This document shows, one piece after another, positions 1 through 11,600 of a DNA stretch of 64,000 nucleotides. The translations under genes were made by a program, and so were the position numbers. The stretch spans positions 24,631,233 to 24,695,232 of the forward strand of contig CM053330.1 in assembly GCA_028583605.1 (NCBI GenBank), written 5' to 3'. The DNA is from Dastarcus helophoroides (taxonomy: Eukaryota > Arthropoda > Insecta > Coleoptera > Bothrideridae). The notes under the pieces are model-generated. The model was given only the letters and a program-made list of their open reading frames with translations, was not told the origin of the DNA and searched no databases. Position 1 is the stretch's first letter, and every line of letters starts with the position of its first letter.

Positions 1-654
1 GCGGATCTTTGTAACGTTTTATCCCAAGTTGTGCAAGAGTGTTCATTTCGGCAAAGTGATAATTGAAGTAGTTTAATTCTAGACTTCTGAAACGACGCAA
101 TCGCATTTTGTTGTTTCATAAAATTTTTATTTATGTTTATGGTTTTTTATGGTCTGTTGTTCTCAACCTATCGATTTTATCAAAAAATGATTGTCTTTGA
201 TAATGGACTAATGTCACTAATAAACGTTAGTAAAATATGACAAGAATGCGAACCAAATTTTTACTTTGTTACAAAAAATTGTCAGAATATTTTGCCGTAG
301 TCACCGATATATCTAGAAATTTTGGTCAAAGCGTGAAATTTCTTAACTGTCAAAAAATGTGTTTGATTATATTCAATCAAGTCAACCCATTATGTTACTT
401 ACTTGCTTATAATAGGCAACTTTTAATACACTTTCGTAGGTTTAGAGTTTATCCTTGAATTTTCGACAAAATTACAACATTTTAATTATATTTGCTTCAC
501 GTTTTGATAGTGTTTTTTTCACATTTTAGTATTTTCTTGGTAAACCTAGGACAAAACATAGAAAAGCGTCAAAAATTGAATCTTCCCTATGCCGTAGAAG
601 GCTAAACTATTTGACACCAATATGTCTCAAATAGTTTATTAATGGATAACAGGA
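1..654. other. No gene recognised (AT-rich spacer)
   Basis: I see no convincing coding sequence, RNA gene or transposon end in this stretch. A 73-codon open frame at 237-458 has no recognisable motif and looks like chance. Confidence 0.5.
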
Positions 655-666
655 AGTCTACCTTAA

Positions 667-1326
667 CAGGTTATTGACAAGGCAAAAGGTGATTTCGATC
701 GTAAAATGCGCCAGAAGCTTATCAACTGTCCGAACGCTTCCAAGTCCTTTTGGGGATTTGCAAAGTCCATTGGAAAGAATTTTAAATCTTCAAATTTTCC
801 ACCTTTCCTCGAGGAAAATAGCAATATTGCTACTATCTCCAAGGAAAAGACTGACATGTTAGCCTTCATGTTTGCTGAAAATTCCAATCTTGATTCTCGA
901 AACGCAGAACCTCCTATTCTTCCTAAGGTTGACACTTCGATGCCTGAAGTTGTTTTCAGACAACATACAATCAGGAATATTCTCCTTGAGCTCAACACCT
1001 CGAAAGCTTCTGGCCTTAATGGTATTCCCGCTATTGTTCTTAAGAAGTGCTCCCCAGAGTTGACTCCTGTCCTAAGCAAATGGTTCACACTCTCTTACAA
1101 CAAAGGTGTATTCCCTAACATCTGGAAATCTTCTAGGGTGCAGCCTGTCCCTAAAAAGGGAAAAAGGAATCTGGCTAACAACTATCGCCCTATATCTTTG
1201 TTACCCGTTATATCTAAAGTGATGGAAAAGATTCTCAAATATCTGGAGGAAAATAGAATCATCTCCGACAGGCAATACGGTTTTAGACTACAACGTTCCA
1301 CTGGCGATCACTGGCATATGTTACTC
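667..1326 (+). pseudogene. Non-LTR retrotransposon, 5' fragment of the reverse transcriptase
   Basis: The frame read through the ATG at 706 contains KSFWGF followed by the LINE reverse-transcriptase N-terminal signature: SKASGLNGIP, VQPVPKKGKRN, and NYRPISLLPVISKVMEKIL. This block is typical of Jockey-group LINEs. Reading stays open upstream of 706, so the fragment is truncated at its 5' end, with no ORF1 and no endonuclease domain. A one-base shift near 1312 separates this frame from the continuation LAYVTHI. At 1326 the reading is broken by a hAT element, and it resumes at 2579-2587. It is a dead copy, used here as the target site of a later insertion. Confidence 0.85.
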
Positions 1327-1692
1327 CAGTGGCGGCTAGTGCTAAGGTTTGCAGGTTTGCGCAACCTCCAAAAAAAAAGAGCCGGGATAAAGAATAAAGT
1401 GATTGTTGTTTATTTTATTTATTATTATAACAGATTTATCCTTACCAAACATGACTATAATGGATTCCCTCGGTTCGTTAGAATTTGGCGAGGTTGTTGG
1501 GTCCATGGTTTGCAGGCTAGACTGCAAACTTTGCTTTCCACATATGCACCTGCGCCTTAACTCATATTTTGTTCGTTTAAATACTTGCCCATAAGCAAGC
1601 ATTAGGTTGCACTTGTGGATGCAAACCAAATATCAACTTGCTATTTTAATTTGTTGTCGGTCAATGTTGTGAGCCGTGAAATATAAATAAAA

Positions 1693-1845
1693 ATGAATTC
1701 AGTGCCTAGTTTAATTGCGCAACCATTCTGTAACCGATCTGTGTCGGAAAAACTGGAAATTAAGCGACTTGGACGACCTATTCCAGACTTAAATATTGTG
1801 CAGACGATGTTTAGTAAAAAGCGAAGTTTTAACAGAACTATGTAG
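1693..1845 (+). pseudogene. hAT transposase N-terminal remnant
   Basis: This 50-codon frame inside hAT copy 1 starts with ATG and contains SVSEKLEIKRLGRP. That resembles LPLEEKVKIKEL at the start of the larger hAT transposase at 29412, which is why I read it as the preserved N-terminus. It stops at TAG (1843-1845). It is probably non-functional. Confidence 0.5.
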
Positions 1846-2019
1846 TTTGCGAAGCTAAAGTACTGTGCGACATTATTATCTGCCAAGCTAAAGAACGATT
1901 CAGCTTCACTGACCATTTAATTGGGGCAACCTTATTTTTTTTCTGAAAAATTTAGTCAATATAGAACCACTTTTTCCGAAAAGAATTTTAAAGAAACCAC
2001 TAAGGTTTATCCATTTTTT

Positions 2020-2345
2020 ATTGTACAAAAACTAAGAACTGAACTAACTGTAATTTACGAAATAGACGGGTTGAAATCAGCTTCCGATTTACTTGTACTC
2101 TATAACATTATTTCAGAAAACAGTGAGCTTAGTAAAATTTTTAGTGGAAGTCTAAATGCTTTCAGAAATCCTGATAACTCTCTCAATGGCTTCTGCTGAA
2201 GCAGAGGGTGCTTCTTCACCCTGAAAGTAATTAAACACTTTTTTAAGAAATACATTATGCCAGGAAAATTGGTCCGCATTAACGATGCTTTCCAAAGAAA
2301 AGGACAATCCAAGGAATACCCGACCGAAATCAAAAAGTTATTGAT
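2020..2345 (+). pseudogene. hAT transposase C-terminal (dimerisation domain) remnant
   Basis: The reading VQKLRTELTVIYEIDGLKSA runs into a stop at 2197-2199. After a frame change it gives EAEGASSP in one frame and RGCFFTLKVIKHFLRNT in another. The second stretch matches the hAT C-terminal dimerisation motif seen intact at about 31220 as SEGCFSTLKRIKSFLRNT. The remnant carries at least one stop and one frameshift. With the N-terminal piece at 1693 it shows the element is an internal-deletion derivative. Confidence 0.7.
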
Positions 2346-2578
2346 AATTTTTCAGCTGCCAATGATCATCGTATAGATTTCCGCTCCCAATAAGTGAATG
2401 TCTGATTTTTGTGAGTATTATAAAAGGGGAATTTTAATAATATACTATACCTGTATAACATATATCATTTAAAATCATAAATATCTCTTAATTCCAGATT
2501 GATTTAAAGTTTCCAATTTCAGCACACTTTGGTGTCTCTTTGCAACCCCCAATTTTTTTTTAGCACCAGCCGCCACTG

Positions 2579-3587
2579 TGTTACTCATATCTGTAACTCA
2601 GTCACGGAAAAACATGGTGAGGCTAGGATTGTGGCATTGGATATCTTAAAGGCTTTCGACATAGTCTGGCACCGATCTCTTCTCGCCAAATGAACATCTT
2701 ATGGTCTTCCTCCTGGACTCTGTCATTTGATATCCAATTTTCTCGCTGACAGATCTTTTCAAGTCGTGGTCGATGGCATCTCATCCGAGACATTTGCGAT
2801 TAACGCGGGGGTGCTTCAGTGGTCTGTTCTGTCTCCTACCCTATTTCTGTAACACATTAACGACCTCTTAGCTTCAACTTCCAATCCTATATACAGCTAC
2901 GCAGATAATAGTAACATTGTGTCATCTTTTTTCTCCGACAAAACATTATCTATCGCTGCTACAGATCGACTAAGAGAACAGCAGATACAGATGATTAATC
3001 GGGATCTCGAGATTATTCTGGAAGGGGTAAGAACAATTTGGTCGACTTTAACGCTTCAAAAACTCAGGCCGCGGTTTTCTCTAAGAAAACATCAAGGGAT
3101 AATGCAACAAACATACTAATGGACGGTAAAATCCTTCCGATGGGATCTAATCTATCTATCCTAGGAGTGAATGCGGGCACTAACTTCTCTTGGGACGATC
3201 ATGTGCGCGCCATTGCCAAATCCGCCTCTCAGAAACTAGGCTTTCTTTTTAGAGCTAAAAAGTACTTCACATCTCATCAGCTATTAACACTATACAAAGC
3301 TCAAGTTAGGCCAACACTGGAATACTGTTCTCATGTTTGGAGTTCAGCCCCAAAACACACTTTAGCTCTCTTGGATTCAATTCAAAGAAAAGCGATTCGC
3401 CTAATTGATGACGAGAGTCTGACCGATTCTCTCGAAACACTAGAGCACAGGCGTATGGTTGGTGACTTGTCTCTTTTCTACAAGTACTATCATGGAAGAT
3501 GCTTGCAGGAACTAAGAGGATTGATCCCCCCAAGGGCAAGATTCTTGAGGCATACTAAACAGTCGGAGACAGCAAATTCCTGTGCGG
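2579..3587 (+). pseudogene. Non-LTR retrotransposon, 3' part of the reverse transcriptase
   Basis: After the hAT target duplication the LINE resumes with VTHICNS and IVALDILKAFDIVWH (the RT palm block containing the first catalytic Asp). It then shows AINAGVLQWSVLSPTLF, and YADN where the catalytic YADD box should be. Later blocks SWDDHVRAIAKSASQKLG and LYKAQVRPTLEYCSHVW are the thumb/post-RT region of Jockey-like LINEs. In-frame stops occur (for example after SLLAK near 2691 and before HINDL near 2850), with frame changes around 3040. The coding trace ends in the CT microsatellite. A second degraded copy of its 3' part lies near 36882. Confidence 0.85.
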
Positions 3588-3715
<128 letters not shown>

Positions 3716-3934
3716 AAGAGGCAACCGCATCAGGCGGCACATTAAAGAGGCGGCATAAGCAGCTAAATCAACATTTAATTTGAGCCATACAATAATTTTT
3801 ACACATCGCTTTCCCATATCGATCTATGTCAAAGGTCAAAGGTGGCAAATGCGGCTCTTCGTTGAGTTGAGTGCGGCTCCCGTTGAAATTTTAATAATCT
3901 TTTATTAATTTAGAACTTTTTTTATACCTCTTTA

Positions 3935-5530
3935 TTATCTAATATTCATGAAAAAAAACTAGAAAAAAGTATGATAGTTTTTTCATAAATGTCGAGCTTT
4001 TTCTCGAAATTTTCGTTTTTTTCCTCAAAATCCTGCGTTTACACTTTGAAATTCTTATCATTTTCGAGACAAATTTAGAAATTTCAAAAAAGAATCGAAA
4101 TCTGAAAAATGTCTTTAAACTTGTTGAGATCAAAGATGGACAAAATTAAAAATATTATTAGAAATTTAGAGCAAAAGTCGAGATCCTGAAAATAAATTAC
4201 AATTTTTAAAAAAAGTCGAAACTTTGAGAAACCATCAAAAATTTGAAAAATGATTGGAATTTTTGATGAAAGTGAAAAAGAACAAAAAGTCGACATTTTT
4301 TTATAAAAATAAAAAAAATTGCAAAAACTTACCGAGAAAAAAATGCACAATTTGTAGATAAATATGACATTTTGAAGAAAAAATCGAAATTTTAAGCAAA
4401 AAATTTAAAAATTCTGAAAAAAAATTAAATTTTGAAAGATTGAAATTTTTAAAAATTAAAAAATTCCACATAAAGGAAATATTTTAATAAGGTCAAAAAT
4501 TTCTAAAGTTTTTCAGAAACCAAAATCTTCAAGTACACAAAAAAGAGATGTAAAAATTTTCAATAAAATCGAAATTTCCAAAAGTAAAGTTTTTCAAAAA
4601 TTGAAATTTTTGAAAATTGAAATTGAAGATCAACATTTCTAAAATAATCATAAATTTGAGGAAAAGTCATATTTAAAAAAGTGGAAATTGAAACTGAAAT
4701 TTGAAATTTTCAGTAGAAGTGTCAACATTTTCAAAAAAATCGAAATATCAAGTCAGTTAGAAAAAATGGAGTTTCAAAAACATCGAATCAAAAGTCGAAA
4801 TATTCAAAAAGGCACAATTTCGAAATTTGAAATCCCCAAAAGAGTCGATATTTCGAAAAAATCTAAAAATTTTAAATAATTAGTGATATTCCAAGAAGGT
4901 GAAAATTTTCAAAAAAAGTAGAAATTTTAAAAAAAGATTGAATCTTTAAGGAAATAAAAATATTTAAAAAAGTCGCGATTTTCAGAAAAGTCAAACCTTC
5001 GAATGAAAGTCAATATTTTCAAAAAAAGCGTAATTTTGCAAAAAAGTCGAGTCTTTCAAATAAGGTGTATCGAAAATAAAAGATCGACACTTTTTAAAAA
5101 GTGAACGTTTTAAAAAATCGCAATTTTTAAGGATCAAAATTTTAAAAACATTAAAATGTTCAAAAAGGCAAAATTTTCAAAAAAAAAATCAAAACTTTCA
5201 AAAGGTCAAAAATTCCAGTAGATATTGAAAAACTCAAAATGTTCAAAATAAAAACCCTATTTTGGAGTGAACATATTCAAAATATTTAAAATTCTTTCGA
5301 AAAGTAAAGTGGAAGTTGCCAAGGATTCTGTTTTCTCTTAAGCTCAAATTTTAAAAAAGTTGCAAGTTCATAATTCTCAACAATAAAAATTCATAATAGT
5401 CAAAAAAGGTCGAAGTTTCAAGGAAAGGTCGAAATTCTGAGAAAAAAATTCATATAAGAAAAAATAGAAATTTTTGAACAGGTCAAAATTGTCGATTAAA
5501 AAATCATACATTTTCAAAAAGAGTGGAATT
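3935..5530 (+). repeat. Degenerate AT-rich array, GTCGAAATTTTGAAAAA type
   Basis: About 1.6 kb of diverged short units of roughly 17-20 bp, with recurring cores AAGTCGAAATTTT, TTCAAAAAA and TTTTGAAAAA. On the plus strand the array is rich in A and G, with TTTT blocks. I found no clear transposon terminus on either side and no regular longer period by eye. Open frames inside it are low-complexity artefacts. Confidence 0.8.
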
Positions 5531-7011
5531 TGATGGCCTAAGAGTTTAAGTCAGATTGTGGATAACACTTTACGAATTTTTGCTTACACACATTCGGTGC
5601 CCCTGTAAGCCGGCGCCACGTTTCATTGTTACAGATTATACGACGGCAGCTACGCACCTGCCCACATCTCCAAATGGCTTAGGTCTAAATCCAGCCTTAA
5701 ATAAAGGCGAAAAAAATGGAAAAATTTTATGATCACGAAGCACAGAGCGTTTTGAGTGTAGGTGCGTAACAACGTTGCCACATCAGAACCATAATAACAA
5801 CATGGAGGATTTTTTGTGGGTTCTTGTTTTAAACCAACTGCACACGCACGAAATTCACATTAAGTTTCCAAATCGGAAATTTAGATTCAGAATTCAGTTG
5901 CGTTCTTTCCAGTATCTGAATATCAATTCCTGATTCGGAAATAATCCAGGTTCCATACTAATGAGGACCACCTAAAGAATGTAAATATTCGAACGATGAT
6001 TTTAATATTCGTAATAGCGAGTGCCTCAGTTGTATTGTGATGATTTGGCATATCTCCGTTAGTTAATAAGATATTTTGAAATTTGCAGCATCTAATTAAC
6101 ACCTAAAGTTCTTTACACTGAGCCTAATCCTAATATTCTGTCAATTTCGGTTTAACTGGAAACGACCCTAACTTTCTTATTTCAAATAACACCCAGTATA
6201 TTTTTCTCAAAATGTAAATTCTACGCAAAAATCCCTTTCACACTTTGTATTTAAATTATAAAATTGTTAAGATACACTTTTTAAGATATGCATATTTAAG
6301 TTTTCTGTTAAAAAGAATAGTTACTTGGATAAGTATGATTTACAAATATTTTGTTGAGAGTCAAACAATAGAAAATATGTTTAATAAATTACAAGAAAAT
6401 ACACTTATTTTATTTATAAGAGAACGTGACTTACGAATGTCTAATCGACACAATAACGATGAACATCGGAAAATAATGCTAAAGAAAATATTCAAAGTGT
6501 TGTCCATTTGATTCAACGTAATATTCGGCTCAATGCAAAAGTTCACTATGAATTTAAACTGAAAATTTTAGTTTATTCTCGAAATTTTAAGATAAAAATC
6601 AATTTTTTAATGAATTTTCAGTATTTCTCAAAGTTTTTTTTTTGTAAAAGTAGAGAGATTCTATTGAAATTTTTAACTTCAAAATTCGAAACTCTGCTGT
6701 TTCATTTTCGAGTGTTTTTTCGAAATTTTAGCCTTTTTCTAAAATTTTCAAATTTAATATTGATAGTGCAGATACAGCATAACCGTTTCCGTATCTTCCA
6801 AGTTATAAAGTCATCTGAATATTCATATAACTGTAACCACATTGTCCGCTTAAGCGGACAGCGGGCTGAATTCATTTCAGGATAGTCTGTGAATCGAAGC
6901 CAAAACAGGCCTGTTCATACAGGAGTTTAAATTATGATTTGAAAATAATTTTTTCAGCGTAAATAAGCATTTAAATTTTCTTAAATGCATATTTTAATGA
7001 TATAATGATAT
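5531..7011. other. No gene recognised
   Basis: Ordinary AT-rich spacer with one more GC-rich patch at 5590-5700. An 88-codon frame (6245-6511) and a 125-codon frame (6508-6885) show no domain. Part of the latter (6580-6770) has the low-complexity phenylalanine-rich composition of the AT arrays. Confidence 0.45.
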
Positions 7012-7019
7012 GCGGCCAG

Positions 7020-8269
7020 CAATGGCGGCTGGTGCTAATAAAATTTGAGGGTTCCAAAGAGACATTTGCAAAAATGTGCCGAAACTGGAAATTTTCAATT
7101 AACCTGGAGGAATTAAGAGATATTTTATTTTTATTTTCGCAAAAAATAGAAAGAAAAACAAGAGAAAGTCCATCTTTGGCATCTTTTGCCATTTTTGGAA
7201 CTTTGGCAGCTGCAAATTTATCAATAACTTTTTACTGAAGTCGAGTATTTCTTGGATTAAGTCCTTTTCTTTGAAGACACCTAACGGTGTCTGAAAGATT
7301 GTCCGCATTAACATGCGGACAATCTTTCCTGGCATAATGTATTTTTAAAAGAGTTTTTATTCTTTCCAGACTGGGGAAGCACCATTCTGCTTCACCAGAA
7401 GGAAGAAGAAGGATTTTTAAAAGATTTAGAGTTTCACTAAGCTCACTATGTTCTGAAATAATGTTATAGGGTACAAGTAAACCAAAAGCCGATTTAAACT
7501 TATCTGTTTCGTAAATTAGGGTTAGTTTAGTTCTTAGTTTTTGTAAATTAAAAAATGGATGAATCTTGGCGGTTTCTTTAAAATTCTTTTCAGGAAAAGT
7601 GATTCTATGTTGGGTAAACTTTTCAGAAAAAAATAATATAATAAGGTTGCTGCAATTAAAAGGCCAGTGAAGCTGAATCGTTTTTTAGCTTAGCAGATAA
7701 CAATGTCGCATAGGTACTCCTTTAGCTTCGCGAACTACTTCTGTTAAAAATTCGCTTTTTACAAAACACCGTCTGCACAATATTCAAGTCTGGAATAGGT
7801 CATCCACGTCGCTTAATTTCCAGTTTTTTCGACGCAAATCGGTTACAGAATGGCTGTGCAATTAAACTTTGCACTGAATTCATTTTTATTTGTGTTTCAA
7901 GACTCGGAACATTGCCCGATGAAGATTTTAATAGCGAATCGGTATTTGGTTTGCACCCACAAGTGCAACCTAATGCTTGCTTATGGGCAAGTATTTTAAG
8001 CGAACAAAATATAAGTTAAGGCGCAGGTGCATATGTGTAAAGCAAAGTTTGCAGTCTAGCCTGCAAACTTTGCAAACCATGGACCCAATATGTCATCAAA
8101 CGCTTACGAATCGGCGGAATCCGCAATATTCAGCAGTATGGTTGGTAGCGACAAATCTGTTATCAATAAATAAAATAAACAACATAAAGAACAATTTACT
8201 TTCTTTTTTATCCCAACGTTTTTTTGGAGGTTGCGCTAAACCTGCAAACCTTAGCACTAGCCGCCACTG
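7020..8269 (-). mobile_element. hAT-type DNA transposon, internally deleted copy 2
   Basis: Left end CAATGGCGGCTGGTGCT (one change from the CAGTGGCGG consensus) and right end AGCACTAGCCGCCACTG. The flanks 7012-7019 and 8270-8277 are both GCGGCCAG, a perfect 8-bp target duplication. The interior is the inverse of the copy at 1327-2578: the transposase C-terminal remnant reads on the minus strand around 7250-7560, and the shared 5' segment with GGTTGCACTTGTGGG lies near 7950. The two copies have near-equal lengths (1250 and 1252 bp), so they probably descend from one deleted progenitor. Confidence 0.92.
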
Positions 8270-8633
8270 GCGGCCAGTATATGCAACTGAAAAGTGCAGC
8301 TTTTATTATTAAAATTTCAACTTCACTTTTCGCTGGTTTTTTCTAGGTATTCGATTACAAACTCGAAATTTCGACTACATATCTAGAGATTTTTGCTTAT
8401 AATTTACTCATACACTCCTTAGCATATGCGAAGGAATTGATGAGTTGACGAGTAAAAGAAACGTTCTAACATTATGAACATGTGGTAATTAAATCCATTT
8501 ATTTTTTTTAATATTGTTTTATTTAAAAATAACTTATATAAAAGACTTGATAGAACTTGAGACAAAAACTATCTTATTTGAAATTATAACATATCAAATA
8601 GTTGGAACCTAAAGGTACAAAAAAAAACAGATT

Positions 8634-11600
8634 TTACAAGATAGCAAACTGCTCATATAGTATCTCCCTAAGTTTGTAATAATCTTCCGAAATGCATCCC
8701 TCCAGGATAACTCTTCCGGATTCCACCTGGAAAACAAAACAATTATTCAAAATTTTAAAACAAGGTCAACAAACTGACTCTTCGAACTGCTATGGTCCCA
8801 TTACAACACCATAATACACCCCCAGAGAATTCCGAAGAAATGTTGCACTTGGCCAAAACTTGCTTAAATTCGGACAGCTTCAGTTCATTAATGAACACCG
8901 TGTCGTGCGGTTGCACCTCTTCAGTCGGCTCAAGCGTGAGAACTTTACTTTCATCCTCGTCAACTGAAAATTTGGATATTATTACTGACACCATATTTAT
9001 TTATTTATTTCCAGCAGACTAACACAGCGGCTTATAGCGGACCATTTTATAATATAGATTAATATAAATATATGTGCGAGTTACATACAGTGTGGGGAAA
9101 AAATTATGACAAAAATAATCTAATGAGCACAATAAATAAACAAACAATTCAATGTATAACTATAGCAAGGAAGTAACATTTGCAGTTTTAAAAATTTTCC
9201 TGGATGAAGCACCTCGTAAATAATACTCCTTCTGGTCTACATGGTGGACCATAAGTAATGGTACATAGAGCAATGGTGGATTTTTCGAATAAAAATAATG
9301 TGATTTAGCTACATTTACCTTATACCAAAAGTGGATATTAACAGAGATGCAGGTGTCTAAGTTGAAAAAAAAAAATTAAGTTTCTCGTATAACTATGGAA
9401 TTTATTATTTATTATTATTATTAATATAGGCACGAAATTTGGCACAAGCAGGTTTCTTAAGTGACAAACTCTAATTTGATAACATATTACCAATAGCTGA
9501 TAGGGAGCGCTACCTGCGCTATCCTGCATAATTCTAAATCGCCATAACTTTTTTGTGCACCCACCTATATTTATATTAAATGGGTTATTTTGTTTCCTCA
9601 CGTAAAAAAGGTGTACTTTCTGAATGTTGATACGAGCAACCGTTTCCAAGATATTTGCCTGTAAAGCTTGACGTGCCTTGGTTTTAAATTACTAAGATAT
9701 TAAATTTTCAAAATAGGCTTGAAAAAAAAGTAATCATAAGGCAGCTTTAAAACTAATTTATGTCAAATATTACTTTGCTGATAATATTATTACCTAAATT
9801 TTGAAAATCTCAATAAAGAAAATCTAAAAAATTAAGACGTGTAACGCGTAAAATAACGAAAAGCCGACCCTGTCACTTTGCCCGGCAGAGATCGGATGTT
9901 TCCGAAGAGAGTTCGGCATATATAATCTAGATACCCGCGCTTGTTGTGATAACCTAACCTAACTTAGCATAATAAACTCCCGCATAGCACAGTTTTCTCT
10001 GTTATTTCTGAAAACCCCGAAAAATCTTCACTAACCACCCAGTTAGTTATAGACGTAATTTATTTTCTAACATAGAGATGTGAGATATGATCTCTGAGTT
10101 CGCACAAGAAAATTGTAATAGTCTGGGTGGTGATAGCGGATATTTGGAGATGAATTTCAATAAAAAGCAGCCAGATTTTTAATTGTTTACAATCCCTTTT
10201 CATGAAAAAGGTCATTTCTCATATACTTATTTTTGAAAATAAATTTTATTTTGGTATCTTATTTAAATTTGCTTTAGAAATTTAAAAACTATGTGTAATA
10301 ATAATGTCAGTAGAGTAACATTTGATATAAACTATTTTAGAATCAGTTTTATTACTTCTATTTTGAAACCTGCTGCGAAAAATTCACATTTACATAACTT
10401 AAAATGAACGTAAGGCAAACTTTGAAGGCAAATATCTTGAAAACGGCTGCTTGTATCAACATTTAGAAAGTATGCCTTTTTTACGTAAAAAATGTAGGTA
10501 AATAAAAATATCTATTTAAAATAAGTGTACATGAAGGAACAAAAAAGTTATGAGGCTTTAGAATAATACAAGGTAGCGCAGGTGGCGCCCCCTATGAGTT
10601 ACTGACAATCTGTTAGCAAATTAGAATTTCTTGACCAAAGAAACCCCTCAATACCAAATTTCTTGTCTATAGTGCAATGTGTTCATCAGTTATGCGAAAA
10701 AATCACAATTTTTTTTTTCAAGTTTGACACTCTGTATCTCTGTTAATGTCAACTTTTGGTATAAGGTAAATGTGGCTAAATCACGTTATTTTGATGCGGA
10801 AAATCTACTCTTGCTCTATGTACCATTACTTATGGTCCATCCTGTATAATACTTGATAGTTTTTGTATCGTGGCCGCGACTTATCACAAATATATGGCTC
10901 CATCTCAATATTTATTTCTTGTGACTTTAATTGATCCTACTTATTTATAAAAAAAACATCATTTACCATAAATATAACCATATTTTCTTGCTTTATTTGA
11001 TCATTATTTCATAAAACGTCAAAAGTTCCGAACATGCTGTCCCACATTACTAGATAGTTTACTCAAAAAGGGAAAAACGTCCTATAATGTGTGAAAAACA
11101 AAATAAAGTAACGATACAGGATTTTTATTCAAAAAGACAACGCTAGACCTTTATATAAACAATTCAGAGTTTGTCCAACACACCACAAAGGATGAATTTG
11201 ATATTCGTTTGATCTGTTAGTCGCCTAATATCCCCGATATGAATATCTTTGATTGGGATATTTTCGAGCTATCCAAATTGTCTATTATTCAACTAACCCG
11301 TCTACTATTGATGATATTATCAATTTGTTACACAATCTTTTAATGATATGCCTTCTGATACATTAAATAAACTTTTTTTTATCTCTTCAAGACTGTATGA
11401 TTGAAACCATCAAAGTTATTGGAGAAAATAATTACAAGCAACCACATATGGCCAAAGATCGTCAAATCAACAATGGCCCGTTACCTATATCTTCAGAAGT
11501 AAAAGCAGAAGTATTAGCAAATCGTCGTTGCCGTAAAAAAATTGTAATGTGCTAAAAGATAAATTTTACAGGAGAGCAAAAAACATACTTATTTGGAAGG

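Larger units (their letters stand above)
1327..2578 (+). mobile_element. hAT-type DNA transposon, internally deleted copy 1 (inserted in the LINE)
   Basis: The left end reads CAGTGGCGGCTAGTGCT and the right end AGCACCAGCCGCCACTG, giving inverted termini of about 17 bp with one mismatch. The 8 bp before (1319-1326) and after (2579-2586) are both TGTTACTC, a perfect 8-bp target duplication as expected for hAT. The 1252-bp interior keeps only the two ends of a transposase gene, so the copy is non-autonomous. The interior matches the copy at 7020-8269, in inverted orientation, including the distinctive stretch around GCAACCTAATGCTTGC. Confidence 0.92.

Noticed and set aside
4688..4879. 63-codon open frame in the AT array
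   Set aside because: Lys/Ile/Ser/Phe-rich translation of the repeat units; the same composition appears wherever the array is read in that frame.
6245..6885. Two adjacent open frames of 88 and 125 codons
   Set aside because: No motif, no splice or start context, AT-rich composition; part overlaps array-like sequence.
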